Part shown: positions 1-10,823 of the stretch, piece by piece | Layout: every line of letters begins with the position of its first letter | Position numbering within the stretch: position 1 is the first letter of the stretch | From: Desmodesmus armatus | Lineage: Eukaryota; Chlorophyta; Chlorophyceae; Sphaeropleales; Scenedesmaceae | NCBI GenBank assembly: GCA_007449985.2 | Contig: VIIQ02000138.1 | Span: 186,001-250,000, forward strand | Direction: 5' to 3' | DNA length: 64,000 bases | Program-made: the position numbers and the translations under genes | Notes under the pieces: generated by a model | What the model was told of the DNA's origin: nothing | Databases searched by the model: none | What the model saw: only the letters and a program-made list of their open reading frames with translations

Positions 1-368
1 TCATTTTCGTTCTAACGAACAAGCTGCGAGCCCTGCTGGTGACTGCTGCTGGGCATCAAGCACGGTCCTTGCATCTCGTCGTTGCACACTCATTTTACAA
101 GCTTTGACTGCCTAACATCAAAAGCGCACAAGCCAAATGAGACATACACGGCATTTCCAGTGATGCTGAACTGGACCTGGTCAGCTGCTGCCTTCAAGAC
201 ACCAGTGGTGAGTGAAGTCACCTTGTGTGCTGCTGCGCCGAGCAGACATGCAACATCACATTGAGAGGTGCAAGAGTCTGCTATGGTGCTTCTGCTGGCT
301 GCAAACCATCGTATAAGGCTAATTTTAGCGCCAAAACCTTATTGTGCAGATTTGACAACCCCAACAGG
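1..368 (+). promoter_or_regulatory. 5' flank of MYND gene A, shared with gene C
   Basis: This stretch lies directly upstream of gene A and contains no exon I can support. It resembles, in patches and in the same order, the sequence at about 10,440-10,823 upstream of gene C. Shared blocks include the TTGGCATCAA-like region, the CGTTGCACA-TTCAT region, the 'acacaagcca' region and the 'gacaccag.gtgg' region. It is therefore probably promoter plus 5' UTR that was duplicated with the gene. No TATA box is obvious. Confidence 0.5.
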
Positions 369-3300
369 ATGACCAGCGCTGTTTCCTTGTGGACAGCATG
401 CATCAAGGATCTGCAAGATCCAGCCTTCGTAGCAAAAGCCGTGCCAGATGATTCCGTCAAGGCTTTGCTTGAGTGCTTCAGCAGGATTCAGCAGCAGCCA
501 CTACTGCCGCACGCAGCATGGAAGAAGCTGGTGCAGGATGTGCAGGTGACCTGTGCTGACATGGTGCAGGATGACATGGGGCCTGGCTCGCAGCAAGCAC
601 CGTTTATGGCGCTGCACTCAAATGCAGGCGCTGAGGGAGCTGTGTGAAGAGGGTGTGTTTAGCGGGCGTTAGCTGGCAGCAGCACAGCCTCTTGAAGGCT
701 TGCCTCTTGGCATGGTGGCATAGTGACACATGTAGCCGCCCAAGGTGGCATCGTGCTACATGTAGCCACTCATGGTGCCTAATAGCCGTACAAAGATCTC
801 ATATGGTGCAGCAATACGAGTTGTGTCCATCATCAGCCCTCAAGAGGGAAGCAATACAACGACAGCACATCCTTGAAGAGTAGCACAGGGGAGATGAGAT
901 ACCCGTGAAGTTGTTGCTTGTGTGTCTAGGGCATGCGCAACACATGATATGCTGGCGCATGGCGTGACATTGCAGCCTCTCCTGCTGCGCTGCTGCAGGT
1001 GACACGCAAGCTGGTGACACTGTATGTCCAGGCCCTGCAGGAGCCAAACAGACCAGGTCCTTGGGTGGAGCTGGTGTACAACGCACTCAACAAATGGCTG
1101 CAACAAGCCAACGCCGCAGCATCCCCAGCGTCCCGCCCTGCGGCCACAGTGCGGCAGCAGCTGCAGGATTCGCAGCTGCTGCAGCACCTGGGTGCTGAGA
1201 TGGATGCTGCAGCGGCCCAGCTCACAGCAGCAGTGGCAGCACTGGCAGCAGCAACGGCCGACAGCAGCAGCAGCACTGGCAGCAGCAGCACCACAGCGGG
1301 ATCTACTCCCATGCAGCAAGTCAGCACGAGTGTCCTCTTGAGACAGGCAGACAGCCACAGCACCTTGCTGTTGGGCACTTTCCTTCTAGCTACCTGTTTG
1401 CTGTCGCCTCCAGGGCGATTCAGCCTTCAAGCGTCACTACCTGCAGCACCGGCAGCTGTGCGGCTGGTACTCAGCATCTTCAAAGCCTACAGCAGGCTGC
1501 AGCAGCTCGACTTGCAGCAGGAGCTGCTGCCTGGAGTAACTGAGCTGATGCATCCCGACCTTGAACTGCCTAGCGAGGGCGGGAGGGCCATTCGCGCAGT
1601 GCCTAAGGCAATGAAAGCCCTGACGGCATCACTTGATGCTTCGGCGGGCGGTGTGAAAGGCTTGCTGCAGTCGTGTCCTGGCGCAAGGGAGCTGCTGCTG
1701 CTGCCGGAGTGGCTGTCATGCCTGGCCATCATGTCAGTTGTGACCGTGCTGGGGCTGAACATAAACAGCGACATGCCCAGAGCTGCGGGTCCTGTACTAA
1801 GCAGCAGCAGTGCCCCGGGGGCGGACAGCAGCACACGCAGCAGCACGGGCCGCCAATGGCCAGGAGCCGGGCGGCAGCAGCGGCAGCAGGCTGACAGCAA
1901 CAGCAGCGGCACTGGCCTGGGCAATGGGGTGCGGCTGGACAGCCTGACACCCCTGTCCTGCAGCTTGTTTGAGCTCCTGGGTGTCACCAAGGAGACGATG
2001 CTGCAGGCCGCAGGGATTGCGAAGGCTGAAGGGCGCACCAGTGAGACCCACTTGCACATGTACATGGTGTGCTACAGCAGGGTGCTTGGCTACCAGGTGG
2101 GGGGGGGTGTCATTGCTGTGTTGACACATGCGTTGTATTCAGCCATTGCCAGTAGTGCAGGGGGTTAACCCTCTTCCCCGGCACTAGCCAGCGAGCATGT
2201 CTGCTCATGGGGGCTTGTCACATGTATTAGCACCTTCCTCTTCGCATTTGAGTGGGGGGGTGCATCGCACCAGTTAGATTTGTCGGTTGTGTAGTATGTG
2301 TTTGGATATTCACTAAGCAAGCACATGCATTCACGCGTGATGGGGTAAAGCTTTGATGTTGTGTGTCATAACCTGCTGCAGGCATACGCGTTTGGCCGTA
2401 CGGCTACCTCAACCCAAGCTGCCCGTAGCACCTCAAGCATGCAGACACACACACCCACATGTTGGTGCCAAACCATCCACCATGTTGGTTGCTATGTCAG
2501 CACAACACAATGGGGCTCGGGCCCGAGTGATCCGCCAAGATGATGCCATCCTTCCTGGTTTCTGTGTGTGCATGTGTGGCCAGGTGGAGCAAACCCCAGG
2601 CGGGTTCAGTGCGCAGGTGCTGCTGCAGTGTGAAACAGACCTACTGCTGAACCTGGCAGTGCAGCAGCTGGCAGCAAGTATACCTGACAGCCACCCTGGG
2701 GCCCATGCAGCCAAAACATGGATCTGCCAGCTGTACTGTGGGTCTCTGCACAGCTTGTACGGTAGGAAGGATCTGCACAAACTGCCTCGGCCTGCAGTCT
2801 ACACAGGACCGCAGGTGGCCCTGCAGCTGCTGCCGTCTCCGTTTGGGCCGCAGCAGCTGCCGCCGCTGCAGCTGCCAGAGCAGCAGCAGCAGCAGCAGCC
2901 TGGCGAGTGGTGTGTGTTGGCACCCACAGCACCTTTGCTGGCAGAGCTGCTGCCGTTGCTGACGCGCCACTGCCGCACGCAGCAGCAATGGCACCTGGAG
3001 CAGCAGCAGCAGCCGCAGTCAGGTGCCCTTCCTAGAGAGCAGCTGCCAAGTTTTGTGACCTCAGTTACTCCCAACTTGGTGAGTTTGCGAGCCCTGCTGC
3101 TGTCCTCTGTGGTGCCAGACCCTCTTTCTACAGCAGTAGAAGCAGAGGTGTCACCAGTGCAGGATGCTGCCGCTGGTGCTGCAGCAGCAGCATGGGCAGC
3201 AGCGGCGGCAGCAGTAGCACCACCAGCAGCGACAGGACCCACTGACAAGGAGGACGAGTGGAGCTTTACCATCTGCGGCATGGAAGATGGCATGGATGCC

Positions 3301-4497
3301 CTTATGCTGCATGCTGTCGACATCAACAGCCACTTTGAAGCGCCTCTGCGCCTTGAAGCTGGATTGGTCGATGCAGCAACAGCAGCAGCGATAGTGGCAG
3401 GTAGTGAGGCAGCTACAGCAGCGCGTGTGTCCTTTGATCTCCTGAGTTCCCTTGGCCTTACGTTTGTGAGGCTCGCTTACCCTACCGGTGAACATCCAAA
3501 CGATCAAGACTGCAGGAGTCCCTCGCCTTTGGTCATGTTGGCGTCTAATGCAGGTCCAGGCTCTCAGATATACAACCATCTACACAGTCTGCTGGCCACC
3601 ATGGTAAAGCTCAGCAGGTGGGGCATCGGCAAGCTTCACAGCGCTGCATGTGTGCAGTACTCGGTGGCTGCAGTGTGCGCAGCCTCGGCGCTGCTTGATG
3701 CAGTTGAACAGCAGCGGGGGCAGCTTCTGGAAGCAGCGGGGGCAGCGCTGCTAGCAGGGCGGGAAGCCAATTGCAGCAGCGGCTATGCAGCTGCTGCTGA
3801 CGCGCTGCCGAGTGTAGTTATCGTTGGCCGCTGCTGCCTGCAGTGGGGTGAAATGCAGATGCAAGCAGCAGCCAACCTTACCCTGACCCAGGAGCAGCAG
3901 CAGGCCTGCAGTCCCGGGCAGCAGATCTGGGGGCAGGATGCCCTTCAAATCGATGTCGGTGGGCTCTTGTCAACTGTGCAGGAATGGCTAGGTGCAGTCA
4001 GTACGTGCGAGCAGCTTGCCGCTGCTGGCTATGAGCCACTGCCAGTGCTGCAGCAGCTGGAGCAGCTGTTGGCAACATATGCGGCCATCAAAGCCAATCC
4101 ACCTGACACAGTGGCACCGCTCTTGGCGGCAGCCCAGCAGCTGCAGGCCACAGGGCTGGCCTTGTGCTCCTTTGCCGTGCCCTGCATGTGCAACAACCCT
4201 GGTTGCACAAGCTTAGCGGGGCTGTCGGAGCTGGCAGCAGTGTCGGGGCGCAGCTGCATTTGTGCTGGCTGCCGTGTGGCCCGGTATTGTGGTCGTGCGT
4301 GTCAGCGGGCAGCGTGGAAGCAGCACAAGCCCTTGTGTGCGGCGCTCAATGCTGCTGCTGCTGCTGCTGCTGCTGCTGGCAGCACAGCAGCAGGGGCAGC
4401 AGCATTTGCTGGCAGCACAGCACCAGGGGCAGCAACTGCTGCTGCTGCTGGCAGCACAGCAGCAGGGGCAGCAGCTGCTGCTGCAGGTGTGAATTGA
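369..4497 (+). CDS. MYND zinc-finger protein A (family member with Ala/Gly/Ser/Thr tail)
   Basis: Three exons fit in frame: 369-545, 999-2096 and 2584-4497, giving 1,062 residues. The start ATG (MTSAVSLW) was chosen because C, D and E begin at the homologous position. Introns have CAG|GTGACC and CAG|GTGGGG donors and CAG|GTG acceptors. The only recognisable domain is a C-terminal MYND finger at about residues 951-1010. It begins with a C-x4-C pair (CNNPGC), then CICAGC, YCGRAC and H-x3-C. MYND fingers bind zinc and usually mediate protein-protein contacts. The rest is an algal family of unknown function, with Gln, Ala and Ser runs coded by CAG/GCA. The tail after the finger is a threefold Ala-Gly-Ser-Thr repeat. 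A is closest to C. Role and location in the cell are unknown; a nuclear or cytosolic adaptor is only a guess. Confidence 0.85.
2173..2212 (+). repeat. Short dispersed motif (copy in gene A intron 2)
   Basis: The block containing gcactagccagcgagc and, just after it, tgctcatg recurs in altered form at about 8,714-8,760 (intron of gene B) and 37,478-37,530 (intron of the glutamate synthase gene). All three copies are intronic. It may be the remnant of a small non-autonomous element. Confidence 0.4.
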
Positions 4498-5506
4498 CAG
4501 CTTTGCCACATCACATGACATAATCAATGTCATGCGAGCACGTGGTTGTGCATGTTGTGTGGGTTGCCATGTGGTCAAGCACTGTTGCCTACTGGTAACT
4601 GTGCACACAGTTTGGTGTGCAGTCTTTAGTGTCGGCATCTTGGGAGACTGAGTGAGGGGACATGCAGTGACATGTGGTGAAGTGTGATTACTCAACCAAA
4701 GCTGCCCCCTAACTCACAGGCTTTACAATAGGAGCATGTTGTGCGTGTGCTGGCCAGTTTGCAGCCACAGACGTCGGCACAGCATGCACAAGGTGTAAAC
4801 AAACGGGAGCCTGCTTGCCTGCCTGGTGTTGGACTGTGAGAGTACGGGCGCTGCTGCCCTTTTGTTGCCAGGAATCATGATTGTGGCCTTGCTAACAAGC
4901 ACACAGGTGTGCTGCCATTTTTTTGTACTGTATGATCAGTGGGGGGCTGGATGTATACACTCTTCAAGGCAATGCGCTGGCAATGCTTTCATTGCTGCTG
5001 CAGCACACTGTGCAGGGCCTGTACTTGTTGTAAGCAGGCTGGGATGCCTTTTTGGGGCTGTCAGCTTGCATGCATTTTTCTGTGTTATGTCTGAAGTGGG
5101 CAGCACTCTGTTCTCCGCCACAATATTGACCCCCTGGCTCAGCCACGCTGCATCACCATCGTTGTATTGTGTTGCCTTGTAGTTCCCACACTGGTAATTC
5201 CCCCTCCTTGACAGTGACCACCTAGACAGAAAACCTTATCTGAAGCCGCACCTACACTTCCATGTTGTTGACGGCACGGCAGCTGATGTCAAAAGTGGAC
5301 ATGTTCAAATGCCTGGAACATAACATTGGTTGTGTGCAGGTTACACAGAAAGAAAACCAGCCCCAAAGACACTGCCAACATCGACAGGTGACACCTCAGC
5401 ACACGTCATCAACATGGGCACTGGCATCAGCACCAGCCCTGTAGAAGACACTGCAACCTAAACGAGCCAGGCTGATGGCCAATTTAGTGAGACCATGCAG
5501 CCCTGT
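4498..5506. other. Convergent intergenic region between genes A and B
   Basis: Both neighbours end here: A from the left on plus, B from the right on minus. The stretch should contain both 3' UTRs. Small open frames exist, but none has homology, codon bias or splice logic that I can support. I see no RNA gene or mobile element. Confidence 0.5.
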
Positions 5507-8500
5507 TCAGGCTGTGTACGCACCATCGTCATGATGTACTGCCGGCGCCTCTGCTGCTGAGGCCTGTGCTGCTGCTTGCCGCTGCTTGAGGATGGCACAT
5601 GCTGCCTTGTGTCCTTGCTTCCAAGCTCGCTTGTGGCACGCTGCACTGCAAAACTTGACAGCCTGCAGCAGCCAGATGTGAAACACAAGCAACAAACCCT
5701 CAGAGTAATGCACAGCCGGACACCAGTGGTGGCGGCAGGAAAGGGCAAGCATGCTACCCTCCTGGTCTGCTACCCTCCCCCAAGCGGTGGCGGCAGGAAA
5801 GGGCCGGCAAAGGTCACTGATGAGGCTCAATGCGCGGTGTTCACTGAAAAATTGTTTTGTTCAAGCAAGTCCTGCATGCAGGGTGCTCAGTTTGTCGCAC
5901 AGACATTACAGTGCTGCCTTAGTGAGTTGAGAGCAACTGGAGGTCCATGCGGGCACTTGGTTGCAAGATACAGCCAGCAGCCGCTGCTGTGGCCGATGAA
6001 CATACACGCATTCCTGACAATACAGCCAACACACGCATAGGTGCCAGTCCTATCAAAGCTGCACAGTTGCACCCACGTCACCCTCACCTTGCCACAGCCT
6101 GAGCAGCCTTGGCTGGCCAGTGCTGTCTCGGTGAACTTGTCCAGGTTGGTGCAGGAAGGGTTACCGCAGCAGCCGCGCTGTGGGAACGCCGCACAGTAGG
6201 CCACACCAAAGCTGCACAGCTGCTGGGGCAGGCCGCCCTCCTGACAGGCAGCATGCAGCTCCTGCAGGGCTTGGGTGAGAATCAAGCGCCCCTCGGCCTG
6301 CATGCCCTGCACTGCACAGTCAAAGCTCCGCTGGAACAGTGCTTGGACGGTCTTCACCTGCTGCTGCAAGGCTGTTGCCTGCTGCAGCAGCCGCACAATG
6401 TTCGCTGGGGTGGCAGCTGCTGGATTGCCGCCTGCCGCAGCTACGGTAGCTGCTGGTTCGCCCTCCCCCAACACCCCAAACATGCCAAAAGCTTTGAGAG
6501 TCAGCATCAGCGCCTGTATGACCTGCATAAACCGTACAACCTGCTTGGCCTCTGGGTGTTCATGATCTGTAAGCACAAACTGCCCGCTCGCAAGCACACG
6601 CTGCGGGACCTGCTGCAGCAGCTGACCTGCTGCAATCAGCAACCGGCCCAGCACATGGAGCCAGACCAGCTGCTCCTCCTTGTCAGTGAGCAGCTGCGCA
6701 CTGGCTGCTGCTGCTGCAGGCAGCGCAGCAGCTGGCATGTAGTCATTACACAGAGAGAGGTGGGCACCGTTCCCAAGCATCTTGATGGCTGCCTCGCTGC
6801 ACACACAGAGCAGCGCGACCGCGTTGTAGTAGGATCCCAGCGTAGCAGTTGCAGGTCCCTGCAGTGCCGCGCTGACCTGCACATACTTCAGTGCAGCAAC
6901 CAAGACACAGAGCAGCTTTTGCTCTAACCTTCTGCCGCCATGTGCATGAGGTGCTGCTGCTTCTACCAATGTGGATGCTGCTGCGGCTGCATGGTGGCCT
7001 CCTCCTGCAGCTGTAGCTGTTGTAGCTGCTGCTGCTGTGGGGGCAGCTTCATGCTCGGCTGCTGCCGCGCTTGCTGCCAGTGTGTTGTACACTGTGTCTG
7101 TCAAGATTGAGATGGCACCAGTTGCCGCAAAGCATGTTGTGCTGGCATGCTTCAGACGTCCCTCGGCAGCGGCAGCAGCACTGCGAGAGGACCCGCTGTC
7201 GGCTGTGGCTGCATGCAATGCTGCCTCGACGAGGCTGCATGCCAGCAGTGGGTTCTGCCCCACGACTGCTGCCAAGTCAAGTGTGGGGTGGCGGTGGCCG
7301 CCTGGAAGTGCATCGGCTGTGGGATTGGCAACGGCAGAGGCAGTTGCAGGACACATGGGACAGGCCGCCTGAGTCAGGTTCACAACTGACACACAAAGTC
7401 ACACAAGCTGTGCAACGGCTGATGTTTGTGCTGCTTTGTACACATGTGTCCTGAATGCAATACAGCATGCCGAGCACGAAAATATTGTCAACATCATCGT
7501 ACAAGGTGTGTGTGTCCCATCCAGCCCCTTGCCACTGTGTTCATGAACACTGCATGCCATGCATGCAATGCCACATTGTGCAACATGGTTGCCATACAGG
7601 CTATGTCCTGCACTTGCTACGCCACAGCCCGGAATTGTGCAAACACAGCACGATTGGCTTGATGTGGCATGCTCATACACCACTTGCCGGCCCCGATGTT
7701 GTCACCCACCTTGCAGCAAGAGCGTGCTCATCAGCAGCTGACTGAAGGCCTCAAAAAGCTCCCGGGGAGATGCAATGAGTGGCTCGCCAGCCCTGTTATG
7801 GGCCCAGCAGGGTTTTGCCTCATCCTCCTCCCCTGCCTCCCCGCTGCTGCTGCGGCACAGCGACAGCAGCGCCGGGCCCAGCTGCAGCCACACAGACTGC
7901 ACACACAGCTGCATCTGCGACTGCACGACCTCAAGGGAGGGCCAGTTACGCGGCTGCTGCCCCGGCTGCCAGTGCTGCATGTTGGTGAACACCCGCAGCT
8001 GGTCAAAGTTGAGATCCATCACGCTTAACAGTTGCTGCAGCAGCGACAGCTGCTCTGTGTAGCAGGGAGGAGCCAGGGCGAGCAGCTCAGTCTGTGTTAG
8101 CAGCAGCGGCAGCGCCAGCTGCCACGGCACAAGCTCACCCGCCCTGACAGCCTCCTTGGCACTAGGTGATGTGCGGCTAAGGCTGCTGGCAAGGGCAGCA
8201 GCGCCTATGCCGTGCGCGTCCATGTACCGCATGCTGCAGGCTCTGATAACTGCCACTGCATTGCACCCCATCTGCTTCGCCACTTCAGCAGCAGTGAAGT
8301 CATGCAGTGCTGGCAGCTGCCGCACCCCAACCAAGGCCTGCAGCAGCTCCTCGTGGTGTGCTGACACCGCCAAGTGCTTGCTGCCGCTGCCTCGACTGCC
8401 GCTGCTGCTGCTACGACTGGTAGTTGTGCTGTCGCTTGTGCGCATGCTGGCCAGCAGGGCCTGTGCTGAGGTGCCCTTGTACTCGGCATGCAGCAGCCCT

Positions 8501-9301
8501 GTGCCGACTGCCAAACCCAGCACCAGCAGCACAAAAACCTCCTGGCACGCCAGCACGCTGTAGTATTTGTCTGCAAGAAAAGGGAATGTGGGCAAAAGGC
8601 AGGCGCTCAGGCTGTGCTGCTTGCTCATGCCCTGAAGCTTTTCCCTCCCTTGAGCATTGTGTCAGTCTCTTCCCCATGCATGCTCAAAGTAAAGTGCAGG
8701 ACAGTACAGTAGATTGGACCAGATTCCCATCCTCAGCACTAGTCAGCAAGCAAATGAGGAGTGCTTGCTTCTTGCACGGTAGCCTCTCAGGTAGGTCACT
8801 GCCAAATGAAGACGACATGCACGGCACTAACGCTCGCCCGTCAAGGGCCCACCTGGAGCGCCAGATGCCGCTGCAAACGCAAAGTGACAGAATGCTGCCA
8901 GCACAGCCCACATGACTGTCACACAGAAGACCTTGTCGCCAGCATACGCACAGGCTAGGGCCATTGCCAGTGTGGCTGCTGACAGGGCTGTGTCCTGCAA
9001 AAGGCTGTGTGCTGACATCACTTCTTTGGCTGGCATCAACTGCCCAAGGGAGTTCCACAGCAGTAGTAGGGCGTTACTAGCTGCGGCAAACACGTGTGCT
9101 GGGTTGTCGAACAGCTGCAGCGCGGCCTGTGCTGCGGACACTGTTGAGTTCGCGCGTGGTAATTGTGGATTGTCCGCGAAAAAGCTGGTAGCTGCTTGGG
9201 CTGCAGCGGTATAGGCTGTCAGCAGGCCTGCAGCAACACAAAGTGGCAGGCGACAGCATGTGTGTGCATTGTGTGTGGGTGCGTGCGTGCATGCGTGTGT
9301 G

Positions 9302-9365
<64 letters not shown>

Positions 9366-10030
9366 TAGGTGACTATGTGATAGTCATATGGTGAAGGCAT
9401 GCCAACATGCAGAGCCACTTAGCTGCTGCCCTGCATGTAACTGCAGCCAGACTACGGGATAGCATGGCAACGCACACCAAACAGTGCTGAGCACTGACCA
9501 GGCCGGGCCAGCTGGGGTTCTGCAGGAGAGAAAACAGGGTGTGTCCGACCCATTGAAGTTGCGTGCATTTCTCGATGCCCACCTGTCTCATGCATCATGC
9601 GGAGGTTGGCTGTGTGAGCCGGTGCAGAGGGAGTGTTCATGCCAGGTGGCCTGGCCCTAAGCAATTGCAGCAGCGCGGCAAGTAAGGCAGCGAGCACCGC
9701 CGCTGCTCTGCTGACCTCCACCTCCCTGTCACGCTGTGATGCCAGCTGCTGCAGCACTGCTGTGGTGATGACCACCAGCTGCCGCAGCATCTGTGGTGCC
9801 TTTGCTAGCAGCTGCCTGAATGCTTGCTCGCTGCTGCATGCTTCCTGTATGTGAGCAGCTGTGCTATCGATGAGCCCTGCCTGCTGCTTGAGGAAAGTTA
9901 CGTCTGTTGCGAGCTTCCTCTGCTGCTCCGGTGCTGACAGCTGGGCCATGATCTGCTTCATGCGCTCAAGGCTGATGGGTGCAGGCTTGGCGGCGGCAAG
10001 CATTGGCAGGTACACGTGAGGGCCAGCCAT
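5507..10030 (-). CDS. MYND zinc-finger protein B (inverted, divergent paralogue)
   Basis: Six exons join in frame on the minus strand: 10030-9583, 9519-9499, 9227-8853, 8570-7710, 7385-6088 and 5662-5507, giving 1,052 residues. The start is MAGPHVYLPM. The finger is split by the last intron: exon 5 ends at CSGCGK and exon 6 begins AVKFCSAACHK, then WKQGHKAAC. Joined, this gives the C-x2-C, C-x3-C and H-x3-C core of a MYND domain, preceded by a CGNPSC pair. That the halves fit exactly at GT-AG borders is strong support for the model. Exon 2 is only 21 bases. The body is Ala/Leu-rich with helical hydrophobic stretches (residues about 240-310) that resemble membrane segments, but they could equally be buried helices. 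It shares the general plan of A, C, D and E but has little close identity and no long Gln runs. Function unknown. Confidence 0.85.
8714..8760 (-). repeat. Short dispersed motif (copy in gene B intron 3)
   Basis: The sequence around acagtacagtaga followed by cctcagcactagtcagc resembles the block at 37,450-37,530, where acagtacagt is also followed by cctcagcactagccagc. A further 'taggtcactgcca' nearby (about 8,791) recurs in the foldback element at about 42,785. Confidence 0.4.
9299..9366. repeat. (GCGT)n microsatellite
   Basis: About 17 near-perfect GCGT units lie in intron 2 of gene B, preceded by a GT-rich run. On the coding (minus) strand this is an ACGC tract. No coding role. Confidence 0.95.
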
Positions 10031-10823
10031 TTTCAAGACAGGTGGTGGTTGCTTGTGATGTTTGGATAATGCTAGCTGTTTGAGCTTGTGTGTAACGCTG
10101 ATACAACAGTGGTTGCCCTGAAACGAGGAGCCAAGGTTGTACAATGTCAGTAGCAGTGATCTGGCAGTGCGGTTGTTGGTGAACGGGCCGACGTCTCTGC
10201 GCTTCTGGACAAATGCACGGCTATGCAAAAACGGAAGTCCATCAGCGTAGGGACCAGGGGTGATATTTTTGTTTTCGGAACGTTTAAACCAAACTGATGA
10301 TCAGTGATCCAACTCAACAGAACAGGCCACAGGCCGTGTTCAAAGAAACCTGTAACACCCCTGCTTCGACTTTCAATTTGAACACATGAGATCCTTCGAA
10401 CCTGGCACACCTTTGCCAGGCTAACCCCATTGCTGAGTGCCACAAACTTTGCAGTGAATGCAGTACCGGTACTGCTGCTGGCTGCTATTGGACGCTTGCT
10501 TGGCATCAACCAGTCCATGCACGTTTTCGTTGCACATTCATCGACCATTCAAGTTTGATTGACTCTCAAGAGACACAAGCCAACTGGGGCACAGACGACG
10601 CTTTCAAAGGTGCTGGATTGAAGCTGGTGACCCACTCCCCAGACACCAGCAGTGGGTGACAACTATGCGTTTTAAAAGTGCTGTGATGTACATGCCCAGC
10701 ACCGATGTGTACTGTGCTGGCCGAGGGCCAGGGTGTACACTCGGGCTTGGGCCACTGCTGGGCTGGAAAGATCCTTCCTGAGGTTCGTGCTGGTGCTGTT
10801 GCAGGACTGACTGCCATACCGTG
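10031..10823. promoter_or_regulatory. Divergent intergenic region between genes B and C
   Basis: Gene B starts leftward from 10,030 and gene C rightward from 10,824, so this 793-bp gap should hold both promoters. The right half (from about 10,440) is related to the 5' flank of gene A. I see no convincing core promoter motif. Confidence 0.5.

Noticed and set aside
6109..6927. Open frame of 272 codons on plus opposite gene B
   Set aside because: It lies entirely antisense to exon 5 of gene B, whose minus frame gives the MYND half-finger at a correct splice border.
9299..9366. GCGT run as a CRISPR-like or Z-DNA functional array
   Set aside because: Simple tetranucleotide repeat in an intron, with no spacer structure and no associated genes.
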